A DNA stretch of 64,000 nt from an uncultured Lachnospiraceae bacterium (GTDB lineage: Bacteria > Bacillota > Clostridia > Lachnospirales > Lachnospiraceae). The stretch is taken from positions 62,001 through 126,000 of the forward strand of contig CAKSBC010000002.1 of assembly GCA_934438085.1 (NCBI GenBank), in the 5' to 3' direction. The notes below the pieces were generated by a model, which was not told where the DNA came from, made no database searches, and saw nothing but the letters and a program-made list of their open reading frames with translations. This document shows positions 9,676 through 17,868 of this stretch, one piece after another (positions within the stretch are counted from its first letter, which is position 1; every line of letters starts with the position of its first letter). A program made the position numbers and the translations under genes.

Positions 9676-10121
9676 TGCAGGTAATTTTAATTGAGGATGT
9701 TAAGAGCCTCGGAAAAAAAGGCACTATAGTAAAGGTTAATGACAACTATGCCAGAAACTATATCATACCGAGAAAGTTGGGTGTTGAGGCCAATAAGGCA
9801 AACCTTAACGATCTCAAGCTTCAGAATGCAAATGCTGAAAAGCTTGAAAAGGCAAAGGCAGATAATGCCGGCGCTATGAAAACCGCTATAGATAACAAAA
9901 CCATAAAGATAGGCATAAAGGCAGGCAAGGACGGAAAGATATTCGGTTCAGTAACGGCAAAGGAAGTTGCCGATGCCATCAATAAGGAGCTTGGTGTAGA
10001 CATTGATAAGAAGAAGATCGTCATGGAGCCTATCAAGAGCCTTGGCGTTACAGATGTACATATAAAGCTGCACAAGGAAATTTCAGCTAACGTAAAGGTT
10101 GAGACCGTAGCTGAAGCCTGA
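9675..10121 (+). CDS. rplI: 50S ribosomal protein L9
   Basis: A 148-residue protein beginning MQVILIEDVKSLGKKGTIVKVNDNYARNYIIPR, with one stretch typical of the L9 N-terminal domain, then a long helix (about 40-75) and a C-terminal domain with GSVTAKEVADAI. L9 binds 23S rRNA near the L1 stalk base and helps reading-frame fidelity. It is translationally coupled to gdpP by a one-base overlap and lies 65 bases before dnaB, the usual order in Firmicutes. Confidence 0.96.
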   Translation: MQVILIEDVKSLGKKGTIVKVNDNYARNYIIPRKLGVEANKANLNDLKLQNANAEKLEKAKADNAGAMKTAIDNKTIKIGIKAGKDGKIFGSVTAKEVADAINKELGVDIDKKKIVMEPIKSLGVTDVHIKLHKEISANVKVETVAEA

Positions 10122-10186
10122 GAACGATAATGATAAAACGGCATGACGATAAAGTTATGCCGTATGTTTTGAGAATGGAGATATAG

Positions 10187-11536
10187 ATGGCAGAAAGTGA
10201 CAATATTTTACAGCGTGTATCACCGCAGAATATTGAAGCCGAAAAATCAGTCATAGGCTCAATGCTTATGGATAAGGATGCAATAGAAGTCGCCCTTGGT
10301 ATACTTACCAAAGACGATTTTTATTCACGTCAGTATGCCATTATGTTTGAGGCTGTACGCGAGCTCTATAACAATGACAAGGTAGCGGATCTGGTTACTG
10401 TTCAGGAGCAGCTTGCCAAGGACGGTGCACCTGCCGAAATGCAGACGATTGAGTTTTTAAAGGATATCTATGAATTCAATGCTGTTTCCGTCAATGTCAA
10501 ATCCTATGCGCAGATAGTGCGTGATAAGGCCATACAGAGAAAGCTTATAAAAACCTGCGGAGAGATCAGCCAGCTTTGCTATGATGACAATGAAAAAACT
10601 GAGGACATACTTTCTGAGACCGAGCACAGAGTGTTTGATATACTTAAGGTCGGTACGTCCAATGAAATCGTTGGCATAGATGATATTGCAGTCGAGGTAT
10701 TCAATAAGATCCAGGAAGCATCCAAGAGCAAGGATCATATAACAGGCGTTGCTACGGGCTTTACTGATCTTGATAATATGACTACCGGTTTCCACGGCTC
10801 AGAGCTTATACTTGTGGCGGCAAGACCGGCTATGGGAAAGACTGCTTTTGTCCTTAATATACTTGAATATGTAGCTGTCAAAAAGAATCGTCCGTGTATG
10901 ATTTTTTCACTCGAGATGAACAAGGAACAGCTTGTAAACAGATTGTTTGCCATGGATTCAGGCATAGATGCGCAGAACCTTAGAACAGGTAACCTTAGTG
11001 ATGATGATTGGGAAAGACTTATGGAGTCTGTTGACCGCATAGGAAGCTCGAATATCATGATAGATGATACATCGGATCTTACTGTCACGGCGCTTCGCTC
11101 TAAGTGCAGAAAGGCAAAGCTTGAGTATGGTCTTGATATGGTCATCATAGACTATCTTCAGCTTATGAGTGGAGGCGGAACAAGAAAAAATGACAACAGG
11201 CAGCAGGAGATATCTGATATATCACGTGCTCTCAAGCTTCTTGCCAGAGACATTGACTGCCCTGTAATAGCACTTTCACAGCTTTCACGAGCTGTGGAAA
11301 GCCGTACGGACAAGCGGCCTATGCTTTCTGATCTGCGAGAATCCGGAGCCATAGAGCAGGACGCCGATATGGTAATGTTCCTCTACAGAGATGAATATTA
11401 CAATCCGGACAGTCAGAAAAAGGGCGAGGCCGAAGTTATTATTGCCAAGCAACGTAACGGCCCTATCGGTACAGTCAACCTGTACTGGCAGGCACAGACC
11501 ACACGCTTCGTGAACAAAGAGAAGACATTTACATAA
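10187..11536 (+). CDS. dnaB: Replicative DNA helicase
   Basis: A 449-residue DnaB-family helicase that unwinds DNA ahead of the replication fork. The N-terminal primase-interaction domain (about 10-115, PQNIEAEKSVIGSMLMD) is followed by a RecA-like ATPase with Walker A ARPAMGKT (212-219), Walker B VIIDYLQLMSG and the KRNGPIGTV region near the end. An ATG with upstream GGAG is used. It is the last gene of the gdpP-rplI-dnaB group, and a terminator follows immediately. The length is normal and no intein is present. Confidence 0.96.
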   Translation: MAESDNILQRVSPQNIEAEKSVIGSMLMDKDAIEVALGILTKDDFYSRQYAIMFEAVRELYNNDKVADLVTVQEQLAKDGAPAEMQTIEFLKDIYEFNAVSVNVKSYAQIVRDKAIQRKLIKTCGEISQLCYDDNEKTEDILSETEHRVFDILKVGTSNEIVGIDDIAVEVFNKIQEASKSKDHITGVATGFTDLDNMTTGFHGSELILVAARPAMGKTAFVLNILEYVAVKKNRPCMIFSLEMNKEQLVNRLFAMDSGIDAQNLRTGNLSDDDWERLMESVDRIGSSNIMIDDTSDLTVTALRSKCRKAKLEYGLDMVIIDYLQLMSGGGTRKNDNRQQEISDISRALKLLARDIDCPVIALSQLSRAVESRTDKRPMLSDLRESGAIEQDADMVMFLYRDEYYNPDSQKKGEAEVIIAKQRNGPIGTVNLYWQAQTTRFVNKEKTFT

Positions 11537-11544
11537 GCAATAAA

Positions 11545-11584
11545 AAATCCCCCTGCGTGCATATTGTATGCTGCAGGGGGATTT
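11545..11584. terminator. Bidirectional intrinsic terminator after dnaB
   Basis: AAATCCCCCTGC pairs perfectly with GCAGGGGGATTT. The flanking A/T runs on both sides allow it to end dnaB on the plus strand and the DUF1858 gene on the minus strand. Confidence 0.88.
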
Positions 11585-11593
11585 AAATTATAA

Positions 11594-11797
11594 TTATCTG
11601 TTCTTAAGAACCTCGTTGATATTATTTACGAGAGTGCTGCAATCGATACCGTGTACCATGCATGCTTCCTCTAAAGTCTCCATCTGTGATGCAGGGCATC
11701 CGAGACAATGCATACCCTCACGGATAAGGATTGGTGTGATGATTTCATCGACCTGAAGAAGCTCCCCGATCTTCATGTCCTTATTAATTGTTTTCAT
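11594..11797 (-). CDS. DUF1858 domain protein (CxxC redox-type small protein)
   Basis: A 67-residue protein: an N-terminal helical part (ITPILIREGM) leads to CLGCPASQMETLEEACMVHG. The CxxC after GMH and the following helix match DUF1858, a family that includes small proteins found near hybrid-cluster proteins; a disulfide or metal role is suspected but not proven. AGGAGG lies before the ATG. It is followed on the same strand by no other gene and shares a terminator with dnaB. Its upstream neighbour on this strand is mecA. Confidence 0.85.
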   Translation of the reverse strand: MKTINKDMKIGELLQVDEIITPILIREGMHCLGCPASQMETLEEACMVHGIDCSTLVNNINEVLKNR

Positions 11798-11854
11798 AGG
11801 TTTATCCTCCTGATATTCATTAATGCCTCATGGCAATTACTTAGCTGTTTAGTG

Positions 11855-12649
11855 TTAAATGCCGGCAAGCTTACCTACAGCACCGCCGGCAATGATAAGC
11901 TTATAGTGCTCTTCATAATATGACAGAGTATTCTGAACCGCCTTTATCATACGACCGTATTCTGCGATAACATTGCAGGTCTTTGAAAAGTCTTCCGGCG
12001 TCGTGCCAATGCATCTTACAACAAGCACATACCTTCCGTCAATAGGACTTTTGTACAGAGTACTTTCACCTGTAAATGCTGCTGCAGCCTTGGAAGCGCT
12101 TATAGCAAGATCAAGGCTTCCGAATGCAAATGCACGGTAGTCATTGCTTGGGATATCTGATACTGCGTCAGTGCTCTCAGGGATCTCTGAGCCTGCACTG
12201 CTTTCCTTAGCGTCAGAAGAAGTCTGCTTTGCAGCTGTATTCTGATCTTCAGCTGTCTGCTTAAGCTTCTTCAGCTGCTCTGCAAAGCCATCGGAGCCTT
12301 CAAGTAGTATGGAAGTAAGCTTATTGATCCAGTTGTCACCATCCTTCTTGACAGCGTTCGGGTTCTGCGTGAAGCGAGAAAATCTTGTATCAAGCTCTTC
12401 GGGATCAGTGACCTTTGAGATTATGAGCTTTATCGAATCACTGCTCAAAGGAATTGCCTCTATCATTATAGGTGTATTATCTGCATTAAAACCTACCTCT
12501 GCGCTTGCCTTGCTCATCATTTCCTCGAAAAGCTTCTTAGCTTTTTCAGAACCGTATGCAAGTTCGCGGAGGTTTAAATTGCGGACGCTTAAGTCAAAAC
12601 TGGTAAGCGTACAGCTTATTGAATTTTCATTTATACGTTCTATTTTCAT
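11855..12649 (-). CDS. mecA: MecA-family adaptor protein
   Basis: A 264-residue protein. The start MKIERINENSISCTLTSFDL and the region LRELAYGSEKAKKLFEEMM are typical of the MecA N-terminal substrate-binding domain. An acidic and Ser-rich linker (about 130-175) separates it from the C-terminal domain (FAFGSLDLAISASKAAAAF, LYKSPIDGRYVLVV), which in Bacillus contacts ClpC. MecA delivers proteins to ClpCP for degradation and controls competence and other regulators there. The function in this organism is inferred from homology. Confidence 0.87.
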   Translation of the reverse strand: MKIERINENSISCTLTSFDLSVRNLNLRELAYGSEKAKKLFEEMMSKASAEVGFNADNTPIMIEAIPLSSDSIKLIISKVTDPEELDTRFSRFTQNPNAVKKDGDNWINKLTSILLEGSDGFAEQLKKLKQTAEDQNTAAKQTSSDAKESSAGSEIPESTDAVSDIPSNDYRAFAFGSLDLAISASKAAAAFTGESTLYKSPIDGRYVLVVRCIGTTPEDFSKTCNVIAEYGRMIKAVQNTLSYYEEHYKLIIAGGAVGKLAGI

Positions 12650-12676
12650 TATATCTATTGCCTCTTATTCACATGT

Positions 12677-12705
12677 ATCATACACTAAACGATGCAATAT
12701 ATCAA
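12677..12705 (-). promoter_or_regulatory. Candidate mecA promoter
   Basis: On the minus strand TTGATA (12700-12705), a 17-base spacer and TATGAT (12677-12682) form a sigma-A-like promoter about 30 bases before the mecA start. Confidence 0.55.
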
Positions 12706-12769
12706 TGATACAAACCCCGTACTTTCTGAAAAAAGTGTGTATTGATGAAAAGTATTTTTAAAGTACGCT

Positions 12770-12807
12770 TTGACTTAATTGACTTAATTGAGCTTATGTA
12801 TTATGCT
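12770..12807 (+). promoter_or_regulatory. Candidate promoter with tandem -35 repeats
   Basis: TTGACTTAA is repeated in tandem (12770-12775 and 12779-12784 are both TTGACT). The second copy has a 17-base spacer to TATGCT (12802-12807). The predicted start, near 12814, falls at the edge of the foldable region that follows. Confidence 0.4.
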
Positions 12808-12808
12808 G

Positions 12809-12932
12809 AAAAAGGCTTATTGATCCGTCGGTATTCACCTCCGACAATGCCGTATTCTAAAATGTCAGACTGACGCTTCAAGTTTTGCTTCTGTCAAAAC
12901 CGCAGTCTGCAGTCATATTGATCAGGCTTTTT
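12809..12932 (+). ncRNA. Possible structured small RNA
   Basis: No gene is visible from 12650 to 13288. This part can fold: an outer stem AAAAAGG..GATC (12809-12825) with GATC..CTTTTT (12920-12932), a hairpin GTCGG/CCGAC (12827-12845), and a stem CAGACTG/CAGTCTG (12866-12872 with 12903-12909). A promoter-like site lies directly upstream, and the 3' edge ends in a T run as an intrinsic terminator would. I do not recognise a known RNA family. The outer stem has mismatches, so this is a weak call. Confidence 0.3.
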
Positions 12933-13130
12933 CGCCATCGGAATCCTATTGTTATTTTAATAAAGCCCAAACGCTGACTGATTGATGATTATTTAAAATA
13001 TAAATGAATAAAAAACGGATCGTTCCGTACAGTTCTAAGCACAGTCTTGTCTTTAAGCCGGGCAGGAAAAGCATGCAGCTTAAGTCACGTACACATGCAG
13101 TGTAAAGGCTGTTCGGATAAGCTGAAAACA

Positions 13131-13187
13131 CATTGCCCGATATTATGAAAACTGCCCTGATTAAAAAAATCGTAATGCCGGGCAATG
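13131..13187. repeat. Inverted repeat upstream of the GH18 gene
   Basis: CATTGCCCG (13131-13139) and CGGGCAATG (13179-13187) are perfect inverted arms around a 39-base AT-rich loop in the gene-free region. Role unknown. The remainder of 12933-13200 shows no convincing gene. Confidence 0.6.
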
Positions 13188-13240
13188 TTGATTTGTAAGA
13201 GTGCACGATGCTATACTGAATATTCAGAAATCACTGAATA
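13188..13240 (+). promoter_or_regulatory. Candidate promoter and palindromic operator of the GH18 gene
   Basis: TTGATT (13188-13193), an 18-base spacer and TATACT (13212-13217) resemble a sigma-A promoter. A perfect palindrome CTGAATATTCAG (13216-13227) overlaps the -10, and the half-site CTGAATAT recurs at 13233-13240. This layout suggests a repressor site; the regulator is unknown. Confidence 0.4.
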
Positions 13241-13288
13241 TGTTGTATTTACAGGATAAAGGATTTTGTTTTTTGATCCGGAGGAAAA

Positions 13289-15016
13289 ATGTCGAAAAAC
13301 AGCAGAAAATCGCGAAAAAGGAATGATAAAAAGGCCAGGCTGGCAAAGCTTATAATGGTTTTTGCAGCCTTTGTTCTTGTGTTTGCCGCTGCAGGAATGC
13401 CGATCCTTAAACGATGGCTTCCGAGCAATGAGAAGAAAGATCTTAACGAATGGTTTGAAGTGAGCGGAAATGAAGTCAAGATATTTCTTGACGGAGAGGT
13501 GTGTCAGGATCATAAGGGAACACTTTATGACGGAGAAATATACCTTCCTTATGAGTACATATATGACAGCCTGAATGAGCGTTTTTATTATAACAGCAAT
13601 GAACAGCTTTTGACCTATACGCTGCCGGATGAGGTCATAGATTATGATGCGCAATTTGAAGGCGAAAATAAGCCTTCATTTATAATAGCCGGCGATGAAG
13701 CTTATGTATCGCTCGGACTTGTAGCGCAGTATACGGACATTTCCTATGAGACATTTACTTCAGAAGAAGAGACTGCAAAAAGAGTATTTATAGTACACGG
13801 CGGCACTTTGGTCGAACAGGGAACTGTAAAGCATAAGGCAGTACTCCGCACAGCGGCAGATAAAAAAGCACCTATATTGACAGAGCTTGCAAAAGACTCA
13901 GTTGTAACAGTTACGGATCAGACAGGAAACTGGAGCCGTATAGTAACGGATACAGGCTTTGTCGGTTATATAAAAAATAATAGTCTTTCCTATACAGAAG
14001 GGGAGATGACATACACATATCCGGACACCTATAACGAACCGGAGGTGCCGCATGTAATGCTTGACAAAAAAGTTGTGCTCGGCTGGCAGGCAGTGCATTC
14101 AGCAGCAGCCAACAATAATCTTGATTCTCTTTATGAAAATACAAGAGGTGCTATTAATGTTATAGCCCCGCAATGGCTTCAGATCAACAGTGCAGCCGGA
14201 GGCATTACTGACTATTCAAGTGCTGAATATGTAAATAAAGCACATGAAAAAGGGCTTAAAGTCTGGGCAGTACTTGATAATATCAACCAGCCGGGTGGTG
14301 TAACAGACTTCAGCACAAGGGATTTCTTTGCCGACACAAAGAAAAGGCGAGATTTCATAGCTGTTCTTATGCAAAAGGCAGAGAGCTACGGGTATGACGG
14401 ATTTAATCTTGATTTTGAAGGATTACCGAGCGATGCCGGACAGAGCTATACACAGTTTTTCAGAGAGCTCTCGGTAGAGTGCCATAAGCGCGGATTGGCA
14501 CTCAGTATAGATAATTACGTTCCGTATTCATACAATGATCACTATAATCTCGAAGAACAGGGAGTTTTTGCAGATTATGTTATAATCATGGGATATGATG
14601 AGCATACAGGCAGCGATATAGGGCCTGTGGCTTCCATAGATTACACTGAGTACGGAATAAAAGAAGCACTTAAGAGAGTGCCAAAAGAGCGTGTGATCGA
14701 AGCTGTTCCGCTTTATACCAGAGTATGGCGCACCAACGACGGCGTAGTAACATCTGAATCCATGGGTATCAAACAGTCAGAGCAGTATGTATCCGATAAC
14801 GGCATTATCCTTTCATGGGATTCAGAAGCCGGATCCTATTATGGGGAGACCATGATAGGAAGCGGACAGATACAGATATGGCTTGAGGAAAACAATTCAC
14901 TTGAACAGAAGGTTAATAAAATAAAGGAATATGACATAGGCGGCATTGCTGCATGGAGACTGGGGCTTGAGCCATGGGATGTCTGGACTGTTCTCAATAT
15001 TAATGCCGGAAACTGA
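13289..15016 (+). CDS. Membrane-anchored GH18 glycosidase with SH3 domain
   Basis: A 575-residue protein with a basic N-terminus and one membrane segment (about 20-42), so it is anchored with its bulk outside. A stalk resembling copper-amine-oxidase N-terminal domains (about 55-170) is followed by a bacterial SH3-like domain (about 180-240, VLRTAADKKAPILTEL) and a GH18 barrel (about 255-575). The catalytic DGFNLDFE spans D370 to acid/base E377. The closest described group is the SleL/YaaH-type enzymes acting on peptidoglycan or chitin-like N-acetylglucosamine polymers. Likely a wall hydrolase; whether it acts in spores cannot be told here. GGAGG precedes the ATG. Confidence 0.85.
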   Translation: MSKNSRKSRKRNDKKARLAKLIMVFAAFVLVFAAAGMPILKRWLPSNEKKDLNEWFEVSGNEVKIFLDGEVCQDHKGTLYDGEIYLPYEYIYDSLNERFYYNSNEQLLTYTLPDEVIDYDAQFEGENKPSFIIAGDEAYVSLGLVAQYTDISYETFTSEEETAKRVFIVHGGTLVEQGTVKHKAVLRTAADKKAPILTELAKDSVVTVTDQTGNWSRIVTDTGFVGYIKNNSLSYTEGEMTYTYPDTYNEPEVPHVMLDKKVVLGWQAVHSAAANNNLDSLYENTRGAINVIAPQWLQINSAAGGITDYSSAEYVNKAHEKGLKVWAVLDNINQPGGVTDFSTRDFFADTKKRRDFIAVLMQKAESYGYDGFNLDFEGLPSDAGQSYTQFFRELSVECHKRGLALSIDNYVPYSYNDHYNLEEQGVFADYVIIMGYDEHTGSDIGPVASIDYTEYGIKEALKRVPKERVIEAVPLYTRVWRTNDGVVTSESMGIKQSEQYVSDNGIILSWDSEAGSYYGETMIGSGQIQIWLEENNSLEQKVNKIKEYDIGGIAAWRLGLEPWDVWTVLNINAGN

Positions 15017-15044
15017 TATAAAAATCAGCAATAAAGCTGAAAAA

Positions 15045-16181
15045 ATGGAAATAAAAATGGAAACTAAAATAGAAACCCAAATACTGATACTTGAAGATTA
15101 TAAGAAAAGTGGAGTAATATCTGCAGCTGATGCCGAAAAAATTAAAATTGCGGCAGATATAATCAGAAACGGCGGACTTGCGGCAATTCCTACAGAGACC
15201 GTATACGGGCTTGCCGGGAATGCGCTTATGAAGGAAGCGTCTAAAAAGATATATGCTGCAAAGGGGAGACCTTCTGATAATCCGCTCATAGTGCATATTT
15301 CCGATATAAGTGAGCTTGGGTCGATAGTTAAGGAAATTCCGGAAAAGGCAGCATTGCTTGCAGAACACTTCTGGCCGGGACCTATGACGATGATATTTAA
15401 AAAGGCAGATATAGTTCCTTATGAAACTACAGGCGGTCTCGATACAGTTGCTGTAAGATTTCCGTCACATCCGGTTGCGATGATGATCATAAGAGAGGCC
15501 GGGGTACCGGTAGCAGCTCCGAGTGCCAACATCTCAGGACGTCCGAGTACAACCTCCGGAGAGCATTGTATAGAAGATCTTTCAGGCAGAGTTGATGCAA
15601 TAGTTGACGGAGGAAGCTCTGATATAGGACTTGAATCTACAATAATAGATGTTACCGGAGATACGCCGCAGCTTCTCAGACCGGGAGCCGTAACCAAAGA
15701 AATGCTTGAAAATGTTCTTGGTGTTAGTGTAACTGAGGATATAGCATTAAAGGGTCCGCTTGCGGAGGGTGAGCGCCCAAAGGCACCTGGAATGAAATAT
15801 CGTCACTATGCACCTAAGGCACCTATGATACTTGTGACTGCTCATAGTAAAGAAGATGTCTGCGGTATTTCAAAAAAGATACTTGAGCTTATAAAAACAA
15901 AAGAAGCAGAAAATAAAAAGACTGCGCTTCTATGTTCTGAGGAATGCTTTAATGAGATAAAAAATGAACTCGATAAGCTTGCTGAAAGCATAGATATTAA
16001 GATCACCGGAAGCAGAGATGATGTTAAAGGTATAGCGCACGGGCTTTTTGAATATCTGAGAGAGTTTGACTCTGATGGAATTGATTATATCGTGGCAGAG
16101 GGCTACAGCGAGGAAGAACTCGGCCAGGCCGTTATGAACCGTCTTAAAAAGGCAGCTGCATGGCAGCTCATTTACGTTTAA
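15045..16181 (+). CDS. L-threonylcarbamoyladenylate synthase (Sua5/YwlC)
   Basis: A TsaC/Sua5 protein that makes threonylcarbamoyl-AMP from Thr, bicarbonate and ATP, the first step of t6A formation at tRNA position 37. The YrdC domain contains GGLAAIPTETVYGLAG, KGRPSDNPLIVHI and a PSANISGRPSTT stretch. The C-terminal Sua5 domain begins after PKAPGMKYRHYAPKAP. The start is uncertain: in-frame candidates include TTG 14946 (inside the GH18 gene) and ATGs at 15003, 15045 and 15057, none with a strong ribosome binding site. The gene is probably cotranscribed with the GH18 gene. Confidence 0.88.
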   Translation: MEIKMETKIETQILILEDYKKSGVISAADAEKIKIAADIIRNGGLAAIPTETVYGLAGNALMKEASKKIYAAKGRPSDNPLIVHISDISELGSIVKEIPEKAALLAEHFWPGPMTMIFKKADIVPYETTGGLDTVAVRFPSHPVAMMIIREAGVPVAAPSANISGRPSTTSGEHCIEDLSGRVDAIVDGGSSDIGLESTIIDVTGDTPQLLRPGAVTKEMLENVLGVSVTEDIALKGPLAEGERPKAPGMKYRHYAPKAPMILVTAHSKEDVCGISKKILELIKTKEAENKKTALLCSEECFNEIKNELDKLAESIDIKITGSRDDVKGIAHGLFEYLREFDSDGIDYIVAEGYSEEELGQAVMNRLKKAAAWQLIYV

Positions 16182-16210
16182 TAGAATGAGTTATAGAAGC
16201 AGGAAAGGCA

Positions 16211-16346
16211 GTGGGGCGCGGGCGGCAGGCTGATGATGCCGAACGAGTTACGCAGGCGGTTAAGCGTAAAAAGCGTTAGCTTTTTTCGCTGAAGCGTCGA
16301 GTACGTGTCTGAGCGAACATCATCTGCCGTTGCCGGGGCCCCGCGC
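16211..16346. repeat. GC-rich folded intergenic element
   Basis: This 136-base stretch is visibly richer in GC than its surroundings. The ends form an imperfect long inverted repeat: GGCTGATGATG (16228-16238) faces CATCATCTGCC (16318-16328), and GGGGC-rich outer arms face each other. In the centre a hairpin joins AGCG-T-AAAAAGC (16263-16274) to GCTTTTT-T-CGCT (16279-16290) across GTTA. No reading frame is seen. It could be a dispersed palindromic repeat (MITE- or REP-like) or a structured RNA; other copies would have to be sought in the rest of the genome. Confidence 0.6.
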
Positions 16347-16404
16347 TTCGTAATTATTTTAAGAAATATCGTGTAAGTGTTTCATGGAAATAAATAGGAC
16401 AGTC

Positions 16405-17055
16405 ATGGCGAAGGAATCGAAAAAGAAAAAAGAAGAGCGCATAAAAGCCATACTTAATACTCTTGATGAGGTATATGGAACAGAGCTTCGCTGTGCGCTG
16501 GATCATAACAGCGCATGGGAGCTGTTGGTTGCGACGATATTAAGCGCACAATGCACCGATGCAAGAGTAAATATAGTTACAAAAGAGCTTTTCAAGAAAT
16601 ATCCGACACCGGAGGCATTTGCAGGAGCGGAACTTGCAGAGCTTGAACAGGATATACACTCCACCGGCTTTTACCATAATAAGGCCAAAAATATTATTGC
16701 GTGTGCGATACAGATCCTTGATAAACACGGCGGAGAGGTGCCGAGCGAACTCTCTGAGCTTACAGCGCTTGCCGGAGTGGGCAGAAAGACTGCCAATGTC
16801 ATCAGAGGAAATATTTACGGAATCCCGAGCGTTGTTGTGGATACCCATGTTAAGCGAATAAGCAGACTTTTAGGAATTACAGATACCGATGACCCGACAA
16901 AGGCTGAATTTGAGCTTATGGAGCTTCTGCCGGAGGATCACTGGATACTGTGGAATGTGGATATAATAACCTTAGGAAGGACTATCTGCATAGCGAACAG
17001 ACCGAAATGTTTAGAGTGTTTTCTGAGAGAATATTGCCCTTCGAGCAAGGCTTAA
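16405..17055 (+). CDS. nth: Endonuclease III (DNA glycosylase/AP lyase)
   Basis: A base-excision repair enzyme that removes oxidised pyrimidines and cuts at abasic sites. The helix-hairpin-helix LAGVGRKTANVI holds the catalytic Lys, and VVDTHVKR the catalytic Asp. The C-terminus has the iron-sulfur loop C-x6-C-x2-C-x5-C (CIANRPKCLECFLREYC). ATG 16405 gives a 216-residue protein and has AGGA (16396-16399) upstream; an ATG at 16384 would add seven residues. Length is normal. Confidence 0.95.
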   Translation: MAKESKKKKEERIKAILNTLDEVYGTELRCALDHNSAWELLVATILSAQCTDARVNIVTKELFKKYPTPEAFAGAELAELEQDIHSTGFYHNKAKNIIACAIQILDKHGGEVPSELSELTALAGVGRKTANVIRGNIYGIPSVVVDTHVKRISRLLGITDTDDPTKAEFELMELLPEDHWILWNVDIITLGRTICIANRPKCLECFLREYCPSSKA

Positions 17056-17162
17056 AAATAAAATATATAAATCGAGGACTTGAACAAAAAGTCGGTTTTA
17101 TATAAAATGGTAGATATTTTTGTTAATCAAAGAAATATTTTTAGTTTTTACGGAGAGATAAA

Positions 17163-17258
17163 ATGGGTCCTAAAATGAGAAAAGTATTTGCGGCCTTCAT
17201 CGCTATAATCCTTGTTTTTGCAATGGTTGTTCCGATGGCTTTGTCGTTTTTAAGATAA
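17163..17258 (+). CDS. 31-residue membrane peptide
   Basis: A short frame encoding MGPKMRKVFAAFIAIILV followed by further hydrophobic residues and ending SFLR. It has a GGAG site eight bases upstream and one predicted membrane helix with basic residues at its start. The TAA is followed directly by the ATG of the next gene, which argues for translational coupling and real translation. I do not recognise a named family; the function is unknown. Confidence 0.6.
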   Translation: MGPKMRKVFAAFIAIILVFAMVVPMALSFLR

Positions 17259-17807
17259 ATGGATATTGCAGTCACCGGCTATGCCGGGTATGAGGGCAGC
17301 AGATCAATATATGCAAATAAGGATTACAGAGACAAGCTTTTGAATAGATATTCTGAAAGCTTTTTTGGCGTATTAAAAGAAGATGTGTATGAATATTCAT
17401 CTGCCGAAAGAAAGGGATATGACGCACTTTATGCAAAAATGAGTGCGGAAGGGCTTGCGGCAGACTCCGGAGACGGAGGGGTGCTTTCGGCACTTTGGAA
17501 GGTCATGAAGAGCGCAGGATGCGGAGGCACATACAGCCTCAGAGACATCCCTGTAATGCAGCAGACTATAGAGGTATGTGAAATGTTTGGCTTAAATCCG
17601 TACAGACTGCGTTCACCTGAATGCAGAGTATGGCTTATGGAGGATATGGGCGCACTGCAGTATGAGGCAGCAGGAGCGAGGGTGCCCTTAAGGGTGATAG
17701 GCTTCACAACTAAGGGCGTAGCAATTAAGAGAACAGATACAGAGCAGGATTCGTCTTTGAGAAGACCGGAGCCGGATGAGCTGTATAAACTGTTTCCCGC
17801 AAAGTGA
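17259..17807 (+). CDS. AIR synthase/HypE-like C-terminal domain protein
   Basis: A 182-residue protein. The start MDIAVTGYAGYEGSRSI, the segment GDGGVLSALWKVMKSAGCGG and LRDIPVMQQTIEVCEMFGLNPY match the second half of AIR synthase-related proteins (the PurM/HypE superfamily). The N-terminal ATP-binding half found in full-length members is missing, so PurM- or HypE-type catalysis is unlikely as such. It could be a stand-alone regulator or a remnant. Its ATG abuts the stop of the 31-residue membrane peptide, so the two are probably made together. Confidence 0.6.
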   Translation: MDIAVTGYAGYEGSRSIYANKDYRDKLLNRYSESFFGVLKEDVYEYSSAERKGYDALYAKMSAEGLAADSGDGGVLSALWKVMKSAGCGGTYSLRDIPVMQQTIEVCEMFGLNPYRLRSPECRVWLMEDMGALQYEAAGARVPLRVIGFTTKGVAIKRTDTEQDSSLRRPEPDELYKLFPAK

Positions 17808-17868
17808 TGTCGGATGAAGGCGGAAACGCTGAGTCATTCGATGCAATAATTAAAAAAGGAGATATATT

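Noticed and set aside
12952..13206. 84-residue minus-strand frame upstream of GH18
   Set aside because: No ribosome binding site or known motif; spans an inverted repeat and promoter-like sequence.
13211..13654. 147-residue minus-strand frame at the GH18 start
   Set aside because: It overlaps the GH18 coding region and its promoter; no homologue recognised.
16211..16346. tRNA or CRISPR-like repeat
   Set aside because: No cloverleaf or regularly spaced repeats; only one copy in the window.
17259..17807. Intact HypE or PurM enzyme
   Set aside because: Only the C-terminal half of the family is present.
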